A stretch of 64,000 nt of DNA from Bacteroidota bacterium (GTDB taxonomy: Bacteria; Bacteroidota; Bacteroidia; Sphingobacteriales; Sphingobacteriaceae), in assembly GCA_026224775.1 (NCBI GenBank), contig JAMFRP010000038.1, positions 124,001 through 188,000 on the forward strand, read 5' to 3'. This document shows positions 25,353-33,163 of this stretch, one piece after another. How positions within the stretch are numbered: position 1 is the stretch's first letter; each line of letters starts with the position of its first letter. The notes under the pieces were generated by a model. It was not told the DNA's origin. It made no database searches and worked only from the letters and a program-made list of their open reading frames with translations. The position numbers and the translations under genes are program-made.

Positions 25353-25562
25353 TTATTGAAACCGTTCATTATAAATACCAACCGCTTTACTAACATGATG
25401 ACTGGCGTTTACCAAATGCACTATATCAGCACTTAAAAAGCCTGTGGCAATACCGGTAAGCACATACGCACCCATTAAACTATGATGCTGGTAAATAGAG
25501 GTGGCTTGACTATTAGCAAAACCTCCTGAGGCCCCGCCTGTGTATATACTCAATCGTGGCAC
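25353..25562 (-). CDS. small membrane protein or C-terminal remnant, 69 aa
   Basis: I do not recognise a named family. The 69 residues start after an in-frame stop with GTG, contain a Gly-rich stretch (TGGASGGFANS) and a hydrophobic helix (LMGAYVLTGIATGFLSADIVHLV), and end NASHHVSKAVGIYNERFQ. This resembles the C terminus of small Bacteroidota membrane proteins that end with an AVxIYN motif. Another frame just upstream starts ATG (25596) and reads MTKYCSLASLIGATIEYI before a stop, so the locus may be one gene broken by a frameshift near 25545. A terminator hairpin follows. The region around it contains other gene debris. Confidence 0.35.
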   Translation of the reverse strand: MPRLSIYTGGASGGFANSQATSIYQHHSLMGAYVLTGIATGFLSADIVHLVNASHHVSKAVGIYNERFQ

Positions 25563-25772
25563 CTATCAATGATGCTAAACTACAGTATTTGGTCATTGTT
25601 AATCCCCATAGCTATAACAAATTGATTACTATTATTTAAGTATGGGCAATAACGCAATTTAATGTTCATTTTTCCGCGGTAACTATTCTGTCAGGTATTT
25701 ATAAACCACTGCCGGTAAGATTTCATTTTCATTAAATATTTCTTTAACTTACATCAGTAATCTTTTTTTCAT

Positions 25773-25877
25773 TTGACCGAAAAATATCACCGCAGGTATT
25801 CACCTAACCTGAATCATAATATGGAAATGCTTGTTTTTGGCGACAGGGGTTATCCGGTGATATTATTCTTTTATTAA
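25773..25877 (+). pseudogene. N-terminal remnant of an esterase-like gene
   Basis: A 34-residue reading frame from a TTG start reads TEKYHRRYSPNLNHN then MEMLVFGDRGYPVILF, and stops two codons later. The second part matches the conserved start of a putative esterase (alpha/beta hydrolase) family found in Bacteroidota, where the chain would continue with PTS and the nucleophile domain. Nothing following in any frame continues the protein, so only the 5' end of a gene remains. The match is from memory of the family and not from a search. Confidence 0.45.
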
Positions 25878-26078
25878 GCATTTTAAAAGAAAAACAATAT
25901 TAATCATTGGGTGAATATCCACCAAAACACAACGCACTACTGGCCGGTATGGCGAAATATGATCCCTACATTATTTATCTCCTATTTTTTAAATAAAACC
26001 CACGTTCCATTTTGTCAAAATTAAAATTTAGCGTTACATTTAATTAATATTTATTTATAATCTAAATTTTATCACGCA

Positions 26079-27383
26079 ATGAAAAAAACACTCTCGCTGG
26101 TGAACTGCTTTTTAGCATTCGCTATTTTAACCATGGCCTTTTCATGCAAGAAGGATCTAACCAAAAGTCCATCCCCTACACTTATTGCTCCTAAAGATTC
26201 AAATTTCGTATCACTTGCGGATGCAAAAAGTGCTGCTTTGCAAATTCCAACCAGCACTTTAGCCGGTAATGCCATGAAAACGAAGCAAATTGATGGAACT
26301 ATGGCTGCCGCATCAAGGCAAATACTGGATTATACCGCTTACCCCGATGCCGTAAACACCTCACTTTACATAATTAATTATGTAGGTGGTGGCTTTGTTG
26401 TTATCCCTGCCGACAAACGAGTAGAACCTATATTAGCGATTTCAGGAAAAGGGCATTTCTCAACAGCAAATTCATTACCAACAGGTTTAACTAATTGGCT
26501 TACCACCAATCATAAAAACATGCAGGCTTTACGTAAAAACACTGTATTAGCCAGGCCGAAATCAATAAACTCATCATGGGCTCAATTAGTAACCCCAAGT
26601 ACAAATACTTCCGGCAAAGTTATCGATAAAGCAGTACCACCAGTGCCAACTTGCGAACCATCAACAACTGTATATCAGGTAGGCCCATATTTACAAACAA
26701 CCTGGGCACAGGGGGTTCCCTACAATCAAAATCCCGGCATTCCGCTGGGTAACTATTATTACGGCGATTACCGCGATCCTGTTGGCTGTGTAGCTACCGC
26801 AATGGCACAAGTAATGTATTATTGGAAATCACCATCAAGTTATAACTGGGCAATTATGCCACTAACATCCGATAGTTACACAACAGCGGGGGAAACCGAA
26901 ATATCGAGATTAATGTACAATATTGGCTTATCAGTTAATATGGCTTATTCTCCAACGGGCTCTGCTCCTGTTGAGTCTGCCCAAAATTATATTGCTCTGG
27001 GATTAGCACATAGCTTTAACTATACTGCCCCAGCATTTCAAAATTGGAACCAAACCAACAGTTATACGACAGTTCAAAGTAATCTCGATTCAGGCGAACC
27101 TGTTATTTTAACCGGTGCAACAAGTACCGATGGACATGCGTGGGTATGTGATGGTTATATGCAAGTAACTAATATCTGGTGCGCATCTGATGGGAATCCC
27201 GGAGGTGGTGTAACCACATTACTTTTTGACATGAACTGGGGTTGGAATGAAGCACCTGTTGCAGGTGTAACCATCAATAATGTTGATGGCTGGTATGACT
27301 TTGATCTATGGGAGGTATATAATGGCAACGTACAAGAATATTACCAATATGATTTAACCATGACCTATAATATTCATCCATAA
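26079..27383 (+). CDS. C10 (streptopain-like) cysteine peptidase, lipoprotein
   Basis: A 434-residue secreted peptidase. The N-terminal hydrophobic segment ends in AFSCKK, a lipobox with Cys23. A prodomain follows (about 60-170, including GGGFVVIPADKRVEPILAISGKG, as in SpeB-type propeptides). The mature domain has the catalytic Cys237 in DPVGCVATAMAQVMYYW and His353 in GHAWVCDGY. C10 enzymes are papain-like proteases such as streptopain and the interpain/PrtT group of Bacteroidota. There is no type IX sorting domain at the C terminus, so the lipid anchor probably fixes it to a membrane. A 12-bp terminator hairpin follows the gene. No inhibitor gene is seen next to it. Confidence 0.85.
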   Translation: MKKTLSLVNCFLAFAILTMAFSCKKDLTKSPSPTLIAPKDSNFVSLADAKSAALQIPTSTLAGNAMKTKQIDGTMAAASRQILDYTAYPDAVNTSLYIINYVGGGFVVIPADKRVEPILAISGKGHFSTANSLPTGLTNWLTTNHKNMQALRKNTVLARPKSINSSWAQLVTPSTNTSGKVIDKAVPPVPTCEPSTTVYQVGPYLQTTWAQGVPYNQNPGIPLGNYYYGDYRDPVGCVATAMAQVMYYWKSPSSYNWAIMPLTSDSYTTAGETEISRLMYNIGLSVNMAYSPTGSAPVESAQNYIALGLAHSFNYTAPAFQNWNQTNSYTTVQSNLDSGEPVILTGATSTDGHAWVCDGYMQVTNIWCASDGNPGGGVTTLLFDMNWGWNEAPVAGVTINNVDGWYDFDLWEVYNGNVQEYYQYDLTMTYNIHP

Positions 27384-27423
27384 TCATGTAGCTTGTCAGT
27401 TTAAAAACAAAGTTGAATATATT

Positions 27424-27453
27424 TAAGCGGCCTTGCTAAAACAAGGCCGCTTA
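27424..27453 (+). terminator. intrinsic terminator of the C10 peptidase gene
   Basis: TAAGCGGCCTTG (27424-27435) and its exact complement at 27442-27453 form a 12-bp stem with a six-base loop, followed by TTATTTA. It is 41 bases after the stop codon. Confidence 0.75.
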
Positions 27454-27655
27454 TTATTTAAACACGGTTTTAGCTTTATTCTACTCAAGAAAACAATATA
27501 TTTACCTGGCAAGGTTAAGCCGTGGTAAGTAGTAAGATGATTGGTGTACGTTATAATCAATATTTTGACTGGGTTGGTGGTACAGTGGTATTTACAAAAA
27601 AGTAAACCTTATACTATTTAGTTTGTCTTTACGTATATAATAAAGTAAAATGTAT

Positions 27656-27663
27656 TAAATTTG
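27656..27663 (+). promoter_or_regulatory. promoter -7 element four bases before a small gene
   Basis: TAAATTTG matches TAnnTTTG and ends exactly four bases before the ATG at 27668, so the mRNA would begin at or next to the start codon. Confidence 0.45.
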
Positions 27664-27667
27664 TGAC

Positions 27668-27829
27668 ATGAATTTTCAGGTAATTATAGTTCTTGTATTG
27701 TTTGCAGCCGCGTTGTTTTACGTAGGCCGCATGGTATATAAAAGCCTGTCTGCAAAAAAAGGCTGCGGCAGCAACTGTAAATGTGGTGTTGATTTTTCGG
27801 GCGTTGATGCCGTTAAAACACATAAATAA
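27668..27829 (+). CDS. FeoB-associated Cys-rich membrane protein, 53 aa
   Basis: A 53-residue protein with one N-terminal membrane helix (VIIVLVLFAAALFYVGRMVY) followed by a short Cys-rich segment, KKGCGSNCKCG, at residues 30-40. This is the pattern of the small FeoB-associated Cys-rich proteins of Bacteroidota, thought to sit with the ferrous-iron transporter FeoB. No feoA or feoB lies in this window, so this copy is orphaned. It is preceded by a TAnnTTTG element four bases from its ATG and followed by the large fusion gene after 64 bases. Confidence 0.75.
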   Translation: MNFQVIIVLVLFAAALFYVGRMVYKSLSAKKGCGSNCKCGVDFSGVDAVKTHK

Positions 27830-27893
27830 ACATTAGCATTGCATTATAACTCTAATCACAACTCAATATTTTTCCCTAAAACTTTTTTACTGA

Positions 27894-30800
27894 ATGTCAG
27901 ACAAGCAGGTTTTTCAAGCTGATTCTAAGGGGCGGTGGCTTCGTTTTAAATGGGTCAGTCGTATATTAATATTGGTACTTGCCAGCGCTATAGTTGCTGC
28001 AGCAATCGCTATTACATCAAAACAATATCCCGCTCTTCCTAATTTAAATGAAGCACCAAAAGCTTTAACTAAGGAGAATATTGAAGCGCTAAAAAAGACA
28101 GCCAAATACAAAAAATTCACTATACAGGTAAACGAAATTAAAAAAATGGAGCGTGCAAAACGCTTACATCAGCTTAAACAGCCAAATAACAAAGACCGTA
28201 TAAATGCAGGTTTTTACATGCCATGGGATCCGCAGGCATATAACTCCCTTGCCGACCACATGTCCAAGCTGGATATGGTGGTTAGTGAAGGCTTTTCCCT
28301 CACCCAAAATGCCGATACCATTACCGCTAATATTGATACCGGTTTAATAAGGCTTAACAAACGGTATAAAAAACCGGTGTTAATCTCTATTTCAAACTAC
28401 ATTAACTATAGCAGTAATACCGGCGATTTTGATACCAAAGATGTTGACCGCATTGTAAAAAGCAAAAAAGCGCGTGCCGCGTTTATCGGCAGTATTGTAA
28501 GGGCATTAACTAAATATAATTTCAATGGTATCGACCTTGATTTTGACAATATCCTTAACCGCAATACCCCAGGTTATTTAGAGTTTGAGAAGGAGCTCTA
28601 TGCTACACTGCATGCCCACAACTTCTTGGTTACTCAGAATGTTATACCAGAGGATGAGCAGTATGATCTGGTGAAATTGGCGACTATGAATGACTTCCTT
28701 TTCATTATGGCCATTGATCAACATGATGAAAACAGTAACGCGGGTGAACTTTCAAATCAGCATTGGGTAGAGGAAATTCTGGATGCTGTATGCTCTAAAA
28801 TTCCAAGCGAAAAAGTTATTTTAACCATACAGGGCGGCGCTTATGACTGGCCTGCTAAAAGTATAGGTAAAACAATAGGCTACCAACAGGCAATCAGTAC
28901 CGCGCAGGAAATGAAAAGCAAGATCACTTATGATCCGAGCTCTGCCAACCTGCATTACAGTTATTTAGGTGAAGATAGCCTTACCCATACTGTTTACTTT
29001 ACCGATGCCGCTACCAATTTCAATATCATCCGTATGGCCGATGATTGGGCAACCGGCGGCGTAGCCTTATGGCGCTTAGGCTCAGAAGATCCGCGTTTGT
29101 GGACCTTCTTCCAAAAGAACTTATCTATCGATTCATTAAGAAAAACAGGCGTTGATATTAAAGGATTAACCCAAGTTGGCTTAAATAACCGTATTGACTA
29201 TACCGGCGATGGTGAGGTGTTGGATTTGGTAACTACCCCGGTAGCCGGCCAAATTGATGTAAAATTGGATACATCCGCTTACGTAATCACCAACCAGCAA
29301 TACATTAAACTACCTACTAAATATGTTATACGCCGCTATGGCTATGCACCCGGCAAAATATGTTTAACTTTTGATGATGGCCCCGACCCTGACTATACAC
29401 CGCGTATATTAGATATTTTAAAACGTGAGCATGTACCCGCTGCATTTTTTGTGGTAGGATCAATGGCCGAAAAAAACATACAGATACTACGCCGCGAGTT
29501 TGATGAAGGTCATGAAATTGGGAACCATACGTATTATCACCCTGATATTTCAACCATCAGTCTGGAACGTGTAAACTTGGAACTGAATGCAACCCGCCGT
29601 ATTATCGAGTCGGTAACAGGGCGTAGTACAATCCTGTTCCGCCCGCCATATAATGCCGATGCCGAGCCGCAAACACTGGCCGAAATTATCCCGGTGGCCG
29701 AGGCGCGCCGGCAAAGTTATATCACTGTTGGTGAATCTATTGACCCTTGGGATTGGTATCCCGGCGTTACCGCTGATAGTATTATTGCCCGTGTAGAAAG
29801 GCAAAAAGATGCAGGATCATTCTTGTTATTGCATGACGCCGGTGGTGAAACCCGTGAACAAACTGTTAAGGCTTTACCCGAGATTATCCATTTCTTCAAA
29901 AGCCATGGTTACCAGTTTACTACCATAGCCGATGTATTGCACAAAACCAAAGCTGAATTAATGCCGCCTATTAAGGATGATGCAAACAGCGGGTTTGTTG
30001 GCTTCTTTTATAACATTTACGTAAATGGTTCATTCTACCTAAATTGGTTTTTAATCTACCTGTTTTTAACTGCTATATTTTTAGCATTGGGCAGGGTTGT
30101 GCTCATTGGTATACTTGCCGTAAAGCAATATGCGGATAGTAAAAAATATATTGCATTAAAGCCGGGGGATGTGCAATCGCCGCCGGTAAGTATTATTGTA
30201 CCGGGTTATAACGAAGAGGTTACCGCTGTAAAAACCATTGAAAGCTTATTAAAAACGGATTATCCCGATTTCGAGATTATTTTTATTAACGATGGATCAA
30301 AGGATAAAACGCTTGAAATTGTAACTAAGGCCTTTGGCGATAACCCTTTAGTGCAGATACTTGATAAACCAAATGGTGGCAAGGCATCAGCCTTAAACTT
30401 TGGTATATCGCATGCTAAAAATGCCTTTGTAGTTTGTATTGATGCTGATACACAGCTAAAAACTGACGCCGTTTTCCATTTGATGACTTATTTCATTGAT
30501 GAAGAGATTGGCGCGGTAGCGGGTACAGTAAAGGTTGGTAATACGCACAACATGATTACCAACTTCCAGGCTATTGAGTACATCACCGCCCAGAATATGG
30601 ACAGGCGCGCATTCGACTTGATCAATAGTATTACGGTGGTTCCGGGTGCGATAGGCGCGTTCCGTAAATCAGCCATTTACAAAGCTGGCGGCTTTACCTA
30701 CGATACATTGGCCGAGGATTGCGATTTAACTATGCGCATATTAAAAGCAGGCTATATCGTTAAAAATTGTGCCGAGGCCATCGCTTATACTGAAGCGCCC

Positions 30801-31262
30801 GAAACCGTAAACATATTGCTTAAACAACGTTTCCGCTGGAGCTTTGGCGTAATACAAAGTTTCTGGAAAAATAAAGATGCCTTGTTTAACAAAAAGTACA
30901 AATTCTTTGGAATGATAGGCATGCCTAACATTTTATTATTCCAGATCATCCTGCCGTTGTTCTCGCCGATTGCCGATCTACTGATGATATTCGGCTTATT
31001 TGGCGGTCATCCTGGTAAAATATTGTTCTATTACGTTGCCTTTATTGTGGTAGATTTTGTTGTGGGCGTTATTGCTTTCTGGATGGAGAAAGAAGATTAC
31101 AGAAAGTTGCTTTATATCATTCCGCAACGCTTTATATGGCGTCAGTTAATGTATTATGTATTGTTTAAATCAATACGCAGGGCTTTAAAAGGAGAACTTA
31201 GTGGTTGGGGTACGGTAAAACGTACCGGGACGGTAACGATGAAGGAAGCACCTAAAAAATAG
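27894..31262 (+). CDS. trifunctional GH18-like / NodB deacetylase / GT2 synthase membrane protein
   Basis: The 1122-residue protein joins three domains of polysaccharide synthesis. After an N-terminal membrane helix (about 22-42) comes a GH18-like domain (about 100-420) with FNGIDLDFDN at 210-219; the usual catalytic Glu at the end of DxxDxDxE is Asp218. A NodB deacetylase domain follows (about 475-690), with Asp494-Asp495 in LTFDDGPD and metal-binding His545 and His549. A membrane helix (about 715-745) leads to a GT2 synthase domain with SIIVPGYNEE (766-775), Asp850-x-Asp852, EDCD (941-944) and QRFRW (978-982), then C-terminal helices. It resembles PgaB/PgaC or IcaA/IcaB activities in one chain; a poly-N-acetylglucosamine-like glycan is likely. 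Confidence 0.85.
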   Translation: MSDKQVFQADSKGRWLRFKWVSRILILVLASAIVAAAIAITSKQYPALPNLNEAPKALTKENIEALKKTAKYKKFTIQVNEIKKMERAKRLHQLKQPNNKDRINAGFYMPWDPQAYNSLADHMSKLDMVVSEGFSLTQNADTITANIDTGLIRLNKRYKKPVLISISNYINYSSNTGDFDTKDVDRIVKSKKARAAFIGSIVRALTKYNFNGIDLDFDNILNRNTPGYLEFEKELYATLHAHNFLVTQNVIPEDEQYDLVKLATMNDFLFIMAIDQHDENSNAGELSNQHWVEEILDAVCSKIPSEKVILTIQGGAYDWPAKSIGKTIGYQQAISTAQEMKSKITYDPSSANLHYSYLGEDSLTHTVYFTDAATNFNIIRMADDWATGGVALWRLGSEDPRLWTFFQKNLSIDSLRKTGVDIKGLTQVGLNNRIDYTGDGEVLDLVTTPVAGQIDVKLDTSAYVITNQQYIKLPTKYVIRRYGYAPGKICLTFDDGPDPDYTPRILDILKREHVPAAFFVVGSMAEKNIQILRREFDEGHEIGNHTYYHPDISTISLERVNLELNATRRIIESVTGRSTILFRPPYNADAEPQTLAEIIPVAEARRQSYITVGESIDPWDWYPGVTADSIIARVERQKDAGSFLLLHDAGGETREQTVKALPEIIHFFKSHGYQFTTIADVLHKTKAELMPPIKDDANSGFVGFFYNIYVNGSFYLNWFLIYLFLTAIFLALGRVVLIGILAVKQYADSKKYIALKPGDVQSPPVSIIVPGYNEEVTAVKTIESLLKTDYPDFEIIFINDGSKDKTLEIVTKAFGDNPLVQILDKPNGGKASALNFGISHAKNAFVVCIDADTQLKTDAVFHLMTYFIDEEIGAVAGTVKVGNTHNMITNFQAIEYITAQNMDRRAFDLINSITVVPGAIGAFRKSAIYKAGGFTYDTLAEDCDLTMRILKAGYIVKNCAEAIAYTEAPETVNILLKQRFRWSFGVIQSFWKNKDALFNKKYKFFGMIGMPNILLFQIILPLFSPIADLLMIFGLFGGHPGKILFYYVAFIVVDFVVGVIAFWMEKEDYRKLLYIIPQRFIWRQLMYYVLFKSIRRALKGELSGWGTVKRTGTVTMKEAPKK

Positions 31263-31263
31263 T

Positions 31264-31342
31264 TTATTGTGAGTGGTTGATTGAGTTGAATAGTTTATAA
31301 CTAAGTCAACTTACTTAACCCAATCAACCACTCACTAAATAA
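31264..31342. repeat. AT-rich inverted repeat between convergent genes
   Basis: The left arm (about 31264-31287) contains GTGAGTGGTTGATTGAGTT and the right arm (about 31317-31342) is its complement with one or two changes (AACCCAATCAACCACTCAC). It fills most of the 82-base gap between the fusion gene and ispF. Words related to it (TCACTCATTCA) also occur twice at 513-538 after the first gene. Confidence 0.75.
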
Positions 31343-31344
31343 AC

Positions 31345-31827
31345 CTAATTCCGCTCTATCAAACAAACAGCATAGGCAACAACGCCTTCTTGTCTGCCTA
31401 TAAAACCTAACTGTTCGTTAGTGGTGGCTTTGATGGATATATCTTCTTCGCTGATGCCAGCAGCTTTGGCAATATTTATTTTCATTGCCGGGATATGTGG
31501 ATTTATTTTGGGTGCTTCAAGACAAACCATGGCATCAATGTTACCAATTTCCCAGTTCTTCTCTTTTAATAATTCTACCACATGCTGCAATAGTACCAGA
31601 CTGCTAATGCCTCTCCATCGTGCATCTGTATTAGAAAAATGGAACCCAATATCGCGCAGATTAGCCGCGCCGAGCAAGGCATCGCAAATAGCATGCAACA
31701 ACACATCAGCATCCGAATGACCGAAGGCGCCTGCATGATGCTCTAAATTAACTCCGCCTAAAACAAAAGGGTGCTGTTCCTTTAACTGGTGTACATCAAA
31801 CCCAAAACCTACTTTAATTTTTCCCAC
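31345..31827 (-). CDS. ispF: 2-C-methyl-D-erythritol 2,4-cyclodiphosphate synthase
   Basis: IspF closes the cyclodiphosphate ring in the methylerythritol pathway to isoprenoids and works as a trimer with a zinc ion per active site. The 160-residue length is normal. Zinc ligands are Asp11 and His13 in GFGFDVHQL and His45 in HSDADVLLHAICDALLGA region; the family segment IKATTNEQLGFIGRQEG is near the C terminus. It lies two bases after porV on the same strand, so it is likely co-transcribed with it. Confidence 0.95.
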   Translation of the reverse strand: MGKIKVGFGFDVHQLKEQHPFVLGGVNLEHHAGAFGHSDADVLLHAICDALLGAANLRDIGFHFSNTDARWRGISSLVLLQHVVELLKEKNWEIGNIDAMVCLEAPKINPHIPAMKINIAKAAGISEEDISIKATTNEQLGFIGRQEGVVAYAVCLIERN

Positions 31828-31829
31828 TG

Positions 31830-32933
31830 TTATTTAGTACCGCCAAAGCTAGCTGTTAATGAAAAACGTAATGTATTAGCCAAAGGGCTATTTTGCTGGC
31901 TCGCTGCCAGATATGAAAAATCGAAACCGAAATCGCTGTATTTAAAGCCAACACCAAGTGTTAAGTAATGGCGCCCCCCTACCGCGTTATTTTCAAAGTA
32001 ATAACCGCTGCGTAATGCAAATACCTGGTTATACCAAAACTCACCACCTACCGAATAGTAGATCTCTTTAAATTCCTCAGCAGCACTAACGTCTGAAAAA
32101 GATTGGAAAATACCAGCCGGGACCGATACATCGCTATTAGGGTTGCTTGGTACTAAAAGTTTGTTAATATCGGCAGTTAGTGTCAGTGTACTCAAATCAT
32201 CCAGTGCCCAGGTATTAGCTGCACCAACACGTAAATTAGTAGGTAAATATTCAGCAGGCCCGGCTGTAGAATAGCTCACTTTTGATCCTATATTTGATAT
32301 ATCACCACCAAGTGAAAGAGTATTTCCATTACCATCAGGTTTTGTATAATAGGCAGATACATCGGCAGCTACTGCATTGCCCGCACCCTGTGTTGGGGTA
32401 GATGCAGAACCATCAGATATATTAGAGTGGATATAACGCAATGTTAACCCCAATGAAAAATCATCGCCAAACTTCCGCGCCAACGATACATCAAATGCAA
32501 GTTCGGATGGTGTAAAATTACCCAACTGCTCATTTTCGTTGCCGGTTTGCTGTACAGTACCTATATTAAAATAACGTAGTGATGCTCCTATAGTGTTACG
32601 GTCATCTATTTTATGCGCGAAACTCAGGTATGATAAACTAATGTCGGGCGCCAGGTTACGTAACCACGGGCTGTACGATACGCCTACCACATCATTATCA
32701 GGTATGAAAGCTAGTTTTGATGGATTCCAGTAATTGGCATTAACATCTGGTGATAAAGCTACCCCCGCATCACCCATAGCACCTGAACGCGAATCGGGAG
32801 ATATGGTTAAGGATGGTACCGCTATCGGGATAGCATTACCATTACTACCATTTAAAGTGGTTTGTGCAAAGGTCAAAACCGGTAACAATAACACAAGAGA
32901 AACAAGCAGACCTTTTCTAGTAAAAAATATCAT
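31830..32933 (-). CDS. porV: type IX secretion outer-membrane protein PorV (LptO)
   Basis: PorV is the outer-membrane barrel shuttle of the type IX secretion system, moving cargo from the SprA translocon to the PorU sortase-like attachment complex. The 367-residue product has a signal peptide (about 1-23, LLPVLTFAQT) and a beta-barrel rich in alternating residues, with the N-terminal signature SPDSRSGAMGDAGVALSPDVNANYWNPSKLAF starting near residue 46. The chain ends in the aromatic LRFSLTASFGGTK strand. It is divergent from gldJ across a 230-base region, and in other gliding Bacteroidota porV and gldJ are also neighbours. Confidence 0.9.
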   Translation of the reverse strand: MIFFTRKGLLVSLVLLLPVLTFAQTTLNGSNGNAIPIAVPSLTISPDSRSGAMGDAGVALSPDVNANYWNPSKLAFIPDNDVVGVSYSPWLRNLAPDISLSYLSFAHKIDDRNTIGASLRYFNIGTVQQTGNENEQLGNFTPSELAFDVSLARKFGDDFSLGLTLRYIHSNISDGSASTPTQGAGNAVAADVSAYYTKPDGNGNTLSLGGDISNIGSKVSYSTAGPAEYLPTNLRVGAANTWALDDLSTLTLTADINKLLVPSNPNSDVSVPAGIFQSFSDVSAAEEFKEIYYSVGGEFWYNQVFALRSGYYFENNAVGGRHYLTLGVGFKYSDFGFDFSYLAASQQNSPLANTLRFSLTASFGGTK

Positions 32934-33008
32934 CGAAACAATTTAAAGTTTAATCTCTGTTTAAAAACACTTTCGGGTCTGCAAGCATAAACATAAATGC
33001 TTTTGCCT

Positions 33009-33016
33009 CAAAAATA
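33009..33016 (-). promoter_or_regulatory. promoter -7 element of porV
   Basis: Minus-strand TATTTTTG fits TAnnTTTG and lies 75 bases before the porV start, giving a leader of about 70 bases. Confidence 0.4.
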
Positions 33017-33086
33017 TTTGTGTAAATGTAACACATCTTGCACTCTTTACGTTTAAAAGCCTAAATAGGTTTTTTAATTTGACCTG

Positions 33087-33115
33087 TTGGGTATAAAAGT
33101 TAGCTTTTTACCCAA
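33087..33115. promoter_or_regulatory. 29-bp imperfect palindrome in the porV/gldJ divergent region
   Basis: TTGGGTA at 33087-33093 and TACCCAA at 33109-33115 bracket a nearly symmetric centre (TAAAAG, TTAG, CTTTTT). It lies 48 bases before the gldJ start and about 70 upstream of the porV -7 element, so it could be an operator or a leader hairpin of gldJ. Confidence 0.4.
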
Positions 33116-33163
33116 ATGTTTTTAAATTTACACTTCTAAAATCTTTAATATAACTGTAAAAAT

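Noticed and set aside
25856..26078. Inverted words GGTATTCACC/GGGTGAATATCC as a riboswitch or regulator site for the C10 peptidase gene
   Set aside because: The arms are about 100 bases apart and the left one lies in the esterase remnant; no known leader motif was recognised.
27544..27606. Short frame MIGVRYNQYFDWVGGTVVFTKK
   Set aside because: Only 22-28 codons, with no start signal and no family match. It may be a scrap of a gene but cannot be supported.
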